64,000 nucleotides of DNA from Bifidobacterium bohemicum DSM 22767 (GTDB lineage Bacteria > Actinomycetota > Actinomycetes > Actinomycetales > Bifidobacteriaceae). Made by a program: the position numbers and the translations under genes. A model generated the notes under the pieces. The model searched no databases. It was not told where the DNA came from and worked only from the letters and a program-made list of their open reading frames with translations. This document shows positions 10,800-19,790 of the stretch, one piece after another (within the stretch, counting starts at the first letter, position 1; every line of letters begins with the position of its first letter). The stretch lies in NCBI RefSeq assembly GCF_000741525.1, contig NZ_JGYP01000002.1, positions 62,001 through 126,000 of the forward strand, written 5' to 3'.

Positions 10800-11934
10800 A
10801 GGAGTTCCTCAGGGACGATTGCCTCCGAGCATGTTTTCCTGTATCCTACCGTATTATCACCGTCACCAAAGGCCGGGAACCCAGCCGTCCCGGCGAAGTG
10901 TTGGTCGGGCAGGAAACGGCTTACATGTTCAAAGACAAGTTCCGAAGTCAGAAGGACTGCTTCCGCACGCCTCCCGATCCTACCGGTGTTGAATGGACGA
11001 TATGGGAGGCAACTGCAAGCCAGTCGAACCGCAGAAGCCGTTCTTCGACCCACTCAAGACTCCGTTCGAAGTCACCAAATCCCTGGAAGGCGAGCCCGAT
11101 AGCAACCCCGGCCACATGACGATGGGCGGTCAGACCTACTTAATGTCCGATCTGTCCATGAACCCGTCGAAGCGGCCGACGACCGAGGATGCAACGTATC
11201 GGTTCGATGGCACTGTCCGTCAAGCCTCAGACGCCTCCGATGCCGGCAAAGGGCAACACTGGTCGAACGGTTCGACGGCATCATGGTGAGCATGGACGAT
11301 CTGCAGAAAATCAAAAAGACCATGGATCCGGCCACCAATGCTTCTTCCATTCAGAGATACGGCACCGCATTGGTGAAGGTATCGGACATCTCGCAGGTCG
11401 AGCAGGTGCAGAGCACCATCAACTCAATGGGATTCCACACCGAGTCAAGCGACGACATGCGCAAGGAAATGGAACAGGCGTCTCGCCTCGTGCAGCTGAT
11501 TCTCGGAGGCATCGGAGCGGTCGCATTCCTCGTGGCAGCCATCGGCATCGCCAATACGATGATCATGTCCGTCACCGAGCGAACCCGCGAAATCGGAATC
11601 CATGAAGGCTCTTGGTTGCACCGTTGCCGACATCCGCGTCATGTTTCTGACGGAGGCGGCGACGATCGGCTTGGTCGGAGGAATTATCGGCGGGCTGATC
11701 AGTGCCGCTGCTTCACTTGGCATGAACCTACTAGCCCTCGGCGGTCCGAGCTGGAACAATGTCGGCAAGGCGATTTTCGGCGGCACGGACGTGACCCGAA
11801 TGTCCATTATTCCATGGTGGCTGTTCATCTGTGCCGTGCTTTTCTCAGTGGTCATCGGTCTGATCTTTGGCTTCGCGCCGGCGAATAAGGCGGTCAGAGT
11901 ACCCGCTCTCGACGCCATCAAGAATGAGCAGTAA
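10800..11934 (+). pseudogene. Decayed FtsX/MacB-type ABC transporter permease, 5'-truncated with three frameshifts
   Basis: Three reading frames join into one C-terminal permease segment. Frame 2 encodes ITVTKGREPSRPGEVLVG and continues to TGVE near 10990. Frame 1 resumes with MDDMGGNCKPVEP up to QHWSN near 11266. Frame 3 continues RFDGIMVSMDDLQKI to TERTREIGI near 11600. Frame 1 then gives MKALGCTVADIRVMFL to the end. Each junction is explained by one base: a loss near 10991, a loss near 11268 (AACGG for AACCGG) and an extra C at about 11601. The last 200 residues have FtsX-domain membrane segments (LILGGIGAVAFLVAAIG, IGLVGGIIGGLISAAA). The N-terminal half and the partner ATPase are absent. 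Calling errors are an alternative, but three in 600 bases plus the missing 5' end favour a true pseudogene. Confidence 0.85.
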
Positions 11935-11935
11935 A

Positions 11936-11966
11936 CACGGCCAACGAGCCATAAACAGTGGCCGTG
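11936..11966. terminator. Hairpin directly after the permease pseudogene
   Basis: CACGGCCA and its exact complement TGGCCGTG are separated by 15 bases, starting 2 bases after the pseudogene stop. It may be the old terminator of the permease. There is no clear T-run on either strand. Confidence 0.5.
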
Positions 11967-12004
11967 AATCAGGCGCACCATCATTGTTCATGGGGAGAAT
12001 TCAT

Positions 12005-12029
12005 GGCCATTGGCCTTGGGCCAATGGCC
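12005..12029. repeat. Perfect 11-bp palindromic hairpin GGCCATTGGCC / GGCCAATGGCC
   Basis: Two complementary 11-base arms with a TTG loop lie between the pseudogene and the 3' end of the LTA-synthase-like gene, which is transcribed toward it. It is most simply part of the convergent termination region. No long T-run follows. Confidence 0.6.
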
Positions 12030-12152
12030 GACCACCCAATGGTGCAAGACCGCTAACCGCCGGCAAATCAGTGCACGAACACGTCAACGCACCGACCGTC
12101 CAACAGACAACCTGCGGAGGATCAGTATGAATCCAGGTTTTCCGAATGCCTC

Positions 12153-14417
12153 TCAGCGCGTCGCAACATCCACATGCAAACCTGCCGGCGCACAGCCACG
12201 AGTGCGTCCGACAACGACGGAGCGCGCCATCGAAACGGCGGATCCGGTGGCGCTGGTCGGAGACTTGCGGGAGATGTCCAAGTTGATGGGCGATCCACCC
12301 GGAACTGTCATAAACCCTGTGTTCTCGAGGTAATGGCGACCTGCGGTGATGTCGTACTGGATGAGTCGGTAGTCGTGCATCAGCTCTTTGGTCTTTGCGT
12401 CGAAGTCGTCTGCGCTCATGGGCTCACCCTTGGCGTTCAGGTAAATGGGCTGGCCCTCCGGAATGCGGTTCCACCCCTGAATCTTGTTGACCACGGGAGG
12501 CTCGATTGCGGCGATCCTTTCATGCAGAAGCGTGAGGAACGCCAGATAGGGCGAGACTTTCGCGTCCATATGCTCGGCGGCCTGCGCCATGAAGAAATTG
12601 GGTGAGGTATAGGTCGCGTTGGACAATTTCGTACCATGCGAGGCGGCCCTTTTGTTCGACCAGATGAAATAGTCACTCTCATGCAACGCCAAGGAGTTGG
12701 CGCTGTCGGAGCCGGCCGTCGAATAGATGCCCGGCAGATGGTCGCCATACCACACCACCGTCACCGGACGATCGAGCTTGTCAAGCTTTTCCAGGAAGGT
12801 GGCGGTGGCCTCGTCGGTGATATTGACCCCCTTCGAATACGTGTTGATCGAAACGGTCTCGTCATCGCCCAACCGCTCGGCCCCGGGCGCGGCGGTCGCA
12901 CTGAAGGCATTGTCGGCATACCAGTTGTGGTATGGCATGTGGTTCTGCATGGTGGCCAATTGCACGAACCTACTGTCTTTGTGCCGTTTCATCCAATCAA
13001 GGACACTGGTGTAGGCCGATTCGTCATCGATGTAGGGGCTGTTGTCCTTTTTGACCTGCGGCGATATGACGTCGGGCTCATTGAGGGTGTAGAAATGAGG
13101 AAAACCGAATTTTTTATAGTCTGCAGCACGCGAGTACATGGAGGACTGGTAAGGGTGGAACGCCACGGACCGCTCACCTCCGTCCCACGATTGATTGACC
13201 GTAGGCGCCCAGGTCAACCCCGGAACCAGCTGTTGGTATGGACTGGTGAGTGACGGATCGAAATTGGCCATCGAAAGACCAGTCAAAGCTTGGTATTCAA
13301 GGTTCGCGGTGCCTCCGCCGTAGCCGCTGGAAAGCATCAGGCCGCTGGTCGTACTCTCCTTGACGGCCCGGATCTTGGGCATCGGATCATGGTTGAGTTT
13401 GACCCCCGGCACGCGCGTGGGGTCGGAGAATGATTCCGAAAGCACAAAAATGACACTGCTGTCCGTCAGTCTTGCATCTCGCTTCGCGTTGATGGTCTTG
13501 GCCTCGCTTTGATAGCGCTTGACCAAGGCATCCATCCCGGCCTCACTGTAGCCTTGCGGCTCGGTCATAACTCGTGGATCGAGCTGACGCGCGAAAGCGA
13601 GCAGGGCCCCGTTACGCTGCGAATCGTAGACGGAGTCCCACATCGAAGGCATGTCTCCCATCGTATGGGCCACGGTGTTGGCCCAGGTGTCCACGGTGCC
13701 GACCGAAACCGAGAAAGCGACGACCAGCGCCATGGACACCAGGCAGCCACCCAGCCTGCCGGCCACCTTGCCGATGTTCATGTTTCCCCTGATGACCCTG
13801 CCGCCCGTGGCATCGAAATGGCTGGCGAGCGCACACAACGCTATGATGACGACCGCCACGACAACGGCGCCGCAGATAAGCCACTGCGATCCGTTGGGCA
13901 GGAATGTCGTCAACTCGCCGGCATTGGAACCCGCCAACCTGACATCCGATGGAAGGATGGCCTCATAGCGGGCCATGACTTTGAAACGCTCGACCACGCC
14001 GATCACCGTGCAGACAACCAACACGGTGCCGGAGGACAGCCAGAAACGATTGGTGGCCAAAAGCACGAAAGCATAGATCAGCCCCAGAATCAACAGGTTC
14101 AGTACGAACACAAAACGACCCAAGGTCCACATCTGTTCCACGAATCCCCAAAAACCAATCAGGGGGCTCGACAGCGAAGCTCGTGAACTGCTGAGCGCCA
14201 CACCCCATTGCAACATCGCAATGCCCAGCACGTCAACGAGTACAAACAGCAGGACATAACCCCACCAGGGCAATCTCAATCGGTTTTTGCCAAGTTGAAG
14301 AACGGATGGATGACCATTATTCTCATCCTTGTTATCCAGAACCGGACGGCCGGCGACTGACCCTTCCGCAATCGTCCCATCCTCAGTCTCATCGTTTATT
14401 GCTGTAAATCTCCACAC
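12153..14417 (-). CDS. LTA-synthase-like sulfatase-fold membrane protein
   Basis: Members of this family transfer glycerol phosphate from phosphatidylglycerol to build or decorate polyglycerol-phosphate polymers at the outer membrane face. The 754-residue protein has an N-terminal block of about five membrane segments (about 50-250), starting WWGYVLLFVLVDVLG. An extracellular sulfatase-type domain spans about 310-640. Metal and nucleophile motifs are visible: VLSESFSDP, GGGTANLEYQALTG with the likely catalytic Thr370, and WYGDHLPG. It starts with GTG; no better start is visible. It faces away from the esterase/MprF pair, so all three envelope genes share one intergenic region. The exact polymer substrate is not readable; phosphoglycerol transferase for another glycan is an alternative. 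Confidence 0.85.
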   Translation of the reverse strand: MWRFTAINDETEDGTIAEGSVAGRPVLDNKDENNGHPSVLQLGKNRLRLPWWGYVLLFVLVDVLGIAMLQWGVALSSSRASLSSPLIGFWGFVEQMWTLGRFVFVLNLLILGLIYAFVLLATNRFWLSSGTVLVVCTVIGVVERFKVMARYEAILPSDVRLAGSNAGELTTFLPNGSQWLICGAVVVAVVIIALCALASHFDATGGRVIRGNMNIGKVAGRLGGCLVSMALVVAFSVSVGTVDTWANTVAHTMGDMPSMWDSVYDSQRNGALLAFARQLDPRVMTEPQGYSEAGMDALVKRYQSEAKTINAKRDARLTDSSVIFVLSESFSDPTRVPGVKLNHDPMPKIRAVKESTTSGLMLSSGYGGGTANLEYQALTGLSMANFDPSLTSPYQQLVPGLTWAPTVNQSWDGGERSVAFHPYQSSMYSRAADYKKFGFPHFYTLNEPDVISPQVKKDNSPYIDDESAYTSVLDWMKRHKDSRFVQLATMQNHMPYHNWYADNAFSATAAPGAERLGDDETVSINTYSKGVNITDEATATFLEKLDKLDRPVTVVWYGDHLPGIYSTAGSDSANSLALHESDYFIWSNKRAASHGTKLSNATYTSPNFFMAQAAEHMDAKVSPYLAFLTLLHERIAAIEPPVVNKIQGWNRIPEGQPIYLNAKGEPMSADDFDAKTKELMHDYRLIQYDITAGRHYLENTGFMTVPGGSPINLDISRKSPTSATGSAVSMARSVVVGRTRGCAPAGLHVDVATR

Positions 14418-14561
14418 ACGGGCATTATCCCATAGCCTTTACGACAAGATCGCAGCAAGCGTATCTCACAGCGCGTAATCTCGAGCGACGCGCCCGGCCG
14501 GCCTAATGGCACTATGTTCAACGAACCGCCTCCTTACGCCGAAACTCATTCGCTAGGCCGA

Positions 14562-14591
14562 TTGTCATTCTGGCGCAAATGAGAATAGAAT
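14562..14591 (+). promoter_or_regulatory. Predicted sigma70-type promoter for the esterase/MprF-like pair
   Basis: TTGTCA (14562-14567) and TAGAAT (14586-14591) are 18 bases apart. Transcription would begin near 14598, after the upstream candidate ATG at 14579, which supports the ATG at 14645 as the real start of the next gene. Confidence 0.5.
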
Positions 14592-14644
14592 CGTATGAGC
14601 AACATTCAGGAAGGCAAACGTCTTCGCACGGCACAAAGGAAACG

Positions 14645-16024
14645 ATGGACTGGCTTTTCAATATTCACTTAATCACCGGTTGGCTGCCCAAAACCATGAT
14701 TGCGCTCACCGTGGCCGGGATTGTGATGGTAGTGGTACTCAAATCATCGACGGGATGGTTCAAACCGTTGCTTACGCAACTGGCATGGGGCGTGGCAGGA
14801 CTCGCTGTAGGCGGACTGGTGATCTGGCTGCTTTCAGATGTTTTCAAGGTGTTTGGAGTCAGCCTGGGCTGGAAGGTGATGCTGACCATCGCCGTCGGCA
14901 TCGCCGTCATCACGGCGCTTGCTGCGGCGGCGGTGCAATCAAGAGGGGCCCGGCGCGTGATGGCCGTCATCACTGTGGTTCTCGCCTTGCTGACCTGTTT
15001 GCTTCGCGTTGATTCGATCTACGGCGAATATACGACACTGGGATCGGTGTTCGGACATACGCAGTTCTCGCCTCTCGACCTGAGCAAGGTGCACAAAAAC
15101 ACCACAACCGTCGAAGCATGGAAAGCGGAAGCCGAGAAAGGCGCCCTGCCGATCGTTCCCAAGAAGGGAGAGGTTCATTCAATCACGATTCCCTCTTCCG
15201 ACAACCGTTTCCGACCGCGCACCGCGAACGTCTACTTGCCGCCGGCCGCATTAAGCGACAACCCTCCCGCTCTTCCGGTAATGATCGTACTGGCCGGGCA
15301 ACCGGGCAGTCCAGACCGCTATTTCACTGCTGGACAGCTTGGGGTGATGCTCAACAACTATGCCGCCAAGCACCAGGGTCTGGCCCCCATCGCCGTATCC
15401 CCCGATCAGAACGGCTCATTGACGCGCAACACATTGTGTGCCGATACGCCTGAATACGGCAATGCGGAAACCTATCTGGTCTCCGATGTGACGCGATGGG
15501 TCAAACAACATCTGCCGGTTCAGCACACAGCCGATGCATGGCTGATCGGCGGGTTTTCACAGGGTGGCACCTGTGCCACCCAGCTCGGCCCCGCGTATCC
15601 GCATATCTATGGCCATATTTTCTCGGCGGGCGGCGAGATCGAGCCGACGGTCGGATCCCATGAGAAAACCGTCGACGAATACTTCGACAAAGACGAAGCG
15701 AAATTCGACAGGCATGTGCCGATTAAGATCATCAAGCGGCACGCACCCTCCACCCAGACATGGTTCTCCATAGCCGGCCAATGGGACCAGAAATCGCAAA
15801 AGAACCAGACCGCCATTAGTACGGCTGCAATGGACGCCGGGATGAGGACCACCACGGTCATATCGCAAGGCACCGGTCACGACTGGCACACAGTGCAAAA
15901 TGGGATGCTGGCCCAAATCGACCTGTTCGGCACTCAGACCGGTTTAGGCAAAACGCATCGTAATATCAAGGGTTATTCTAAAATCAAGGTGGTAACTGCC
16001 AACACGAACCAATACACCGACTGA
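14645..16024 (+). CDS. Membrane-anchored alpha/beta-hydrolase (putative esterase family)
   Basis: The ATG at 14645 is chosen over an earlier ATG at 14579 because AAAGGAAACG precedes it and the likely promoter lies downstream of the earlier one. The 459-residue product has four N-terminal membrane segments (MIALTVAGIVMVVVL, LAVGGLVIWLL, VMLTIAVGIAVITALA, VMAVITVVLALLTCLL). The remaining part, from about residue 140, is an outside-facing hydrolase domain. The nucleophile elbow is GGFSQGG (Ser305), and a late histidine in GTGHDWH could complete the triad. The fold resembles the esterase D/antigen 85 family. The next gene begins 23 bases after its stop, so the two are very likely co-transcribed. 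Substrate is unknown; a lipid or acylated envelope component is an inference from the neighbours. Confidence 0.8.
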   Translation: MDWLFNIHLITGWLPKTMIALTVAGIVMVVVLKSSTGWFKPLLTQLAWGVAGLAVGGLVIWLLSDVFKVFGVSLGWKVMLTIAVGIAVITALAAAAVQSRGARRVMAVITVVLALLTCLLRVDSIYGEYTTLGSVFGHTQFSPLDLSKVHKNTTTVEAWKAEAEKGALPIVPKKGEVHSITIPSSDNRFRPRTANVYLPPAALSDNPPALPVMIVLAGQPGSPDRYFTAGQLGVMLNNYAAKHQGLAPIAVSPDQNGSLTRNTLCADTPEYGNAETYLVSDVTRWVKQHLPVQHTADAWLIGGFSQGGTCATQLGPAYPHIYGHIFSAGGEIEPTVGSHEKTVDEYFDKDEAKFDRHVPIKIIKRHAPSTQTWFSIAGQWDQKSQKNQTAISTAAMDAGMRTTTVISQGTGHDWHTVQNGMLAQIDLFGTQTGLGKTHRNIKGYSKIKVVTANTNQYTD

Positions 16025-16047
16025 TTTTAAAGCCACAGCACACAGAG

Positions 16048-18909
16048 ATGGATGAAAGCATACATATGCAAGACAGTGACAACAACCCGCAGAGCACAGG
16101 TGCTCAGAGCCCGGACACAACCCCTGAAGTCAACGCGCCTAAACCGCGGGTCACATCTCCGAGTGAACCGGCAGGCAAGCAGAAAAACGCCACACGGCAG
16201 CGCCCAAAGCAGAGTTCACCCAGCAGCTGGTCGATTCTGGGCACCGATCTGACCAGCTGGATGCGCAATCACGCCTTTGCGATCATGGTGACGGCCGTTT
16301 TCCTTGTGGCGAATATCGTTCATATGGCATTCCGTGTTGTCAAAAGGCTCAAAGCCCCCGGTTACGGGCGCGACATGAGCCTTACACAGATCCTTCTGGA
16401 CCAGCATTCACAGAGGCCGCCGTCAGGACGGTCGTTAAGGCCCGAAGAGATCATGCCTTGGCTAGGGCATATCGTACGCTCGGCCTTTGTCGTCCGTTCG
16501 CCGTTGATGCTTCTGGTTTATACCTTGCTGATTCTGGTGATTCTGTCGCTGGCGCAGTCCCGGCTCAAGGTGGCAAGGACGATTCTGACCGCCTGCGTCA
16601 GTGCGGTGATCGGCTCAGCCCTGGGACTTGCCGTGTGCGTTGGGGTGGATATGGCCATGCGCGACTGGCGATACATGGAAAGTCTGCCCGTGATCCTGTC
16701 TCCACTGACACTCGTCATTGGTGCGCTGATGGCTGAAAGCGCTTACGAATCCTTCATGTGGCGCCGTCGCATTGTCCTACTGGTCTACACCATCATAGGA
16801 ACGATGCTGCTGTTCAGCGGGAACCCCGGTGATTATTGCACGCTCGGGGTCGCTCTGACCGGGCATGTCATGGGACTGGCAATGCATGGACCGGCCAGGG
16901 ACCATACCAGCTGGCTGCGTGGAACCGATTATGAAACCCGTCGTCTTTTCGCATTCGCGCAATTGGTGTTCGCCTTCGGTCCGATTCTGGCTCTGACATC
17001 CACCTCGCACCAGGGCCCATTGACGAATCTGGGACTGTTTATCTCATCAGTCTGGAGCGACCCCGATCTGCTCAGAGCCTGTGGGAAAAGCCATAGGATG
17101 GCCAGCTGCGTGTTGCTCTCAGGACAACATAGCACCGCTCTGATCGGTTTGTGGCTCCACATTCTACTGCCGATGGCCGCTCTGATTATCGTGGCGTGGG
17201 GGCTGTACCATGGCAGAAGACTGGCCGCTTGGGTCGGTGTGATATTGAACGCGGCTTCGGCGGTGTTCGCGATTCTCTATTATGTGATTTTCCCGTTCAT
17301 CATCACCCCCCAAAGTCCCATCATGACCCGCAACTACAGCTTTATGCCGGCTTTTGTTGCCACGGCACTGCCTCCGTTGCTGATGGCGATTTTCCTATTG
17401 CGCAACATGGAGCATTTCACCGTGACAACGGACGGAAAGCGCGTATTGGCGGGATTGCTTGCAATCGCGGGTACACTGGTCATCACGGTAACCGGATATG
17501 TGGCCTTCGCCCTCAGTTTCCCCAACGACTTCCGTCCACGCCCGACATTCAAGCTTCTGCTGCTTGACCTCCTGCGTCGTCTGCTTCCAGCCGGATTCGG
17601 TGGCCGCAGGTCGTTGTTGATCACTGCGGGAACACTACCGGCCACCATCGTGAGCGAAGGATTCGCGACCGTTTTCTGGGTGGTTGTGGTCATCGTTTTC
17701 ATCCTTTGGTTCCGGGATCGTGTGGACGTGGACGAACGCGACCGCAAACGGGCCGAAGAGCTTGTGATGCTTGGCGGGCAGTCCATGAGCTTCATGACCA
17801 CTTGGGAAGGTAATCATTACTGGTTCAGCCAGTCAGGACGCTGCGGTGTGGCCTACCGTGTCCTGCACGGCATAGCTCTCACAGTCACGGGTCCTTTTGG
17901 AGACCCTGCCGAATACCAGCAGGCCCTGAGCGACTTCACAGCCTTCTGCGAAGTGAATGGTTGGACGCCGAGTTTCTATGCCGTGCATGATGAGCAGCGG
18001 GCGGAGCTTGAATCCACGGGTTGGTCCTCCGTTCAAGTAGGCACCGAGATGATCATCGATCCGAACCAGTGGCAGACACGCGGCAAAAAGTGGCAGGATA
18101 TTCGCACGGCCATCAACAAGGCCAAACGCGACGGCATCACTGACGTCATGACCACATACGAGCAGGCCGGTTTCGAGATCCAACAGCAGATCGTCGAGAT
18201 TTCCGAACAGTGGGCGCAGATGAAGGCACTGCCGGAAATGAAGTTCACATTAGGAGGCATCGAGGAGTTGCAAGATCCGCGCGTGGCGCTCTTGTATGCC
18301 GTGGACGCGGAGGGCACCGTACTCGGAGTGACCAGTTGGCTGCCTACTTACCGACAGGGGCGGGTGATCGGCTGGACTCTTGACTTCATGCGTCATCGCA
18401 CCGACAGCCCGAACGGCATCATGGAATTCCTCATTGCCCGCATGGCCGAACGTCTGCGAGATCAGGGGCAGACCAATCCAGCGAACGCCATCGAGTTCAT
18501 GAGTCTTTCGGCGGCTCCCCTGGCAGGCATGGGCGAGGGGCGCGAAACGTCCCGGTCCCACGATCCCAAAACCTCCGAAAGCGCGGAAGACACCCATTCT
18601 TCTGATGCAGCAGGATCACCGACGACGCAGACAAGTGGAACGGCAATGATTGAGCATGCCTTACAGATCGCCGCAGATGTGTTGGAACCGGCATACGCCT
18701 TCAAATCCCTGTTCTTCTTCAAGAAGAAGTTCCAACCGTCCCCCGCACCGATTTACATCTGCTATCCAGACGCAGCCAAACTCGCTCAAATCGGTTTCGC
18801 GGTCGTCAACGCATATGTTCCGGGCCTTAAGCCGGCCCAGGTCGTCGACATCCTCAAGACGATGACACCCAGCACCAGGAACGACGACGGAAAAGCCGAT
18901 AGGGCGTAG
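16048..18909 (+). CDS. MprF-like multipass membrane protein with DUF2156 lysyltransferase-type domain
   Basis: The 953-residue protein has a disordered N-terminus of about 70 residues, then about 13 hydrophobic segments up to residue 560, then a soluble C-terminal domain (about 570-930). The soluble part, with GGQSMSFMTTWEGNHYWFS, WTPSFYAVHDEQ, ARTAINKAKRDGI-type helix and DFMRHRTDSPNGIMEFLI, matches the MprF/DUF2156 family. That family transfers amino acids from tRNA to phosphatidylglycerol and flips the product, reducing negative surface charge. A Ser/Thr-rich insert near residues 830-865 interrupts the domain. Start choice is uncertain between 16048 and 16066. The upstream esterase is tightly linked. 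Function as a lysyl- or other aminoacyl-PG synthase is inferred from the family. Confidence 0.82.
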   Translation: MDESIHMQDSDNNPQSTGAQSPDTTPEVNAPKPRVTSPSEPAGKQKNATRQRPKQSSPSSWSILGTDLTSWMRNHAFAIMVTAVFLVANIVHMAFRVVKRLKAPGYGRDMSLTQILLDQHSQRPPSGRSLRPEEIMPWLGHIVRSAFVVRSPLMLLVYTLLILVILSLAQSRLKVARTILTACVSAVIGSALGLAVCVGVDMAMRDWRYMESLPVILSPLTLVIGALMAESAYESFMWRRRIVLLVYTIIGTMLLFSGNPGDYCTLGVALTGHVMGLAMHGPARDHTSWLRGTDYETRRLFAFAQLVFAFGPILALTSTSHQGPLTNLGLFISSVWSDPDLLRACGKSHRMASCVLLSGQHSTALIGLWLHILLPMAALIIVAWGLYHGRRLAAWVGVILNAASAVFAILYYVIFPFIITPQSPIMTRNYSFMPAFVATALPPLLMAIFLLRNMEHFTVTTDGKRVLAGLLAIAGTLVITVTGYVAFALSFPNDFRPRPTFKLLLLDLLRRLLPAGFGGRRSLLITAGTLPATIVSEGFATVFWVVVVIVFILWFRDRVDVDERDRKRAEELVMLGGQSMSFMTTWEGNHYWFSQSGRCGVAYRVLHGIALTVTGPFGDPAEYQQALSDFTAFCEVNGWTPSFYAVHDEQRAELESTGWSSVQVGTEMIIDPNQWQTRGKKWQDIRTAINKAKRDGITDVMTTYEQAGFEIQQQIVEISEQWAQMKALPEMKFTLGGIEELQDPRVALLYAVDAEGTVLGVTSWLPTYRQGRVIGWTLDFMRHRTDSPNGIMEFLIARMAERLRDQGQTNPANAIEFMSLSAAPLAGMGEGRETSRSHDPKTSESAEDTHSSDAAGSPTTQTSGTAMIEHALQIAADVLEPAYAFKSLFFFKKKFQPSPAPIYICYPDAAKLAQIGFAVVNAYVPGLKPAQVVDILKTMTPSTRNDDGKADRA

Positions 18910-18945
18910 ACAATACGGGAAGGAACGTAACTGCGTGAATCACGG

Positions 18946-19026
18946 TTGCCGGCCGACGTCAATTGATGCGGTCGGCAATCGTTTTGTCGGTCGCCAGTGC
19001 AGCGTCAATGAACTGGCGGCCGACAA
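18946..19026. terminator. Two hairpins between the converging mprF-like and fur-like genes
   Basis: An imperfect inverted repeat occupies 18946-18978 (TTGCCGGCC / GGTCGGCAA). A stronger one occupies 18984-19026: arms TTGTCGGTCGCCAGT and ACTGGCGGCCGACAA, 15 bp with one G-T wobble. The genes on both sides end toward this spot, so a bidirectional terminator is likely. Nothing else is seen in the 276-base gap. Confidence 0.75.
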
Positions 19027-19185
19027 GACGGAACCACTAGTGGTGTAACCTCTCAACCCAGCACCATAACCACATACGTCCACAGTGACAACGGCTGCCT
19101 GGTCGCGAACGTCTCGAGGCATGCCAGACAATCTCGCCATCTCACTGACGTGGATGGTGATGTTTCTGAATGCACCTGCTTGGGT

Positions 19186-19707
19186 TCAATGCCGGGGATT
19201 GCAATATGCGGCCTGATCCTCATCGCTCATCGTGGATCGGCATTCAGGACACAGGCCGAAAATCTCGATGGTATGGGTAATGGCGGAATAACCATGCTGT
19301 TCGGCGATCTGCCTCAGCCATTGCTCCGGTGGCTCGATTTCGACTGTGTTGCCGCATGCCTCACAGACCAGATGGTGATGATGGCGGCCATCCATGCAGA
19401 TACGGAAAACCTGCTGCCCACTGAGTTGAATGGCGTCGATGCGCCCGGCGTCCGCCAAGGCGTTGAGCTGCCGGTAAACGGTGGAGAGTCCGATCCCGCT
19501 GCCACCTTCGCTCAGCCTTCGATGCAGATCCTGCGCGGATACGAAGTCCTCACATTCGGAAAGTTCCTGCATGATGGTGTCTTGTTGCCAGGTGTTGTGT
19601 TGTCTTGTACGACGTACCTTGGTCGGCGCGAATCGCACTGTCATAGGCGCTTTCCTTGTACTTTCAGCCGCCGCGGCCTTACTCTCAGTGCCGTCAGCCC
19701 CAGTCAT
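19186..19707 (-). CDS. Fur-family metal-responsive transcriptional regulator
   Basis: Fur proteins bind DNA as dimers when loaded with metal and control uptake or stress genes. The 173-residue form starting at the ATG at 19707 is preferred because AGGGGAGG lies 6 bases upstream; the longer GTG form at 19728 has no such site. The winged helix is about residues 30-105 (QDLHRRLSEGGSGIGLSTVYRQLNAL, with a segment break). The metal/dimer region shows GRHHHHLVCEACGN and GLCPEC, giving two CxxC zinc pairs. Zinc (Zur) or iron (Fur) specificity cannot be decided from motifs. It lies 83 bases after purK on the same strand but is probably unrelated functionally. Confidence 0.88.
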   Translation of the reverse strand: MTGADGTESKAAAAESTRKAPMTVRFAPTKVRRTRQHNTWQQDTIMQELSECEDFVSAQDLHRRLSEGGSGIGLSTVYRQLNALADAGRIDAIQLSGQQVFRICMDGRHHHHLVCEACGNTVEIEPPEQWLRQIAEQHGYSAITHTIEIFGLCPECRSTMSDEDQAAYCNPRH

Positions 19708-19790
19708 CGACCCTCCCCTCTTCCCCACCGGGAATGCTCAATGTCAAAAACAACATCACATTATATCGACGTAAACCTTTTGTCACAAGC

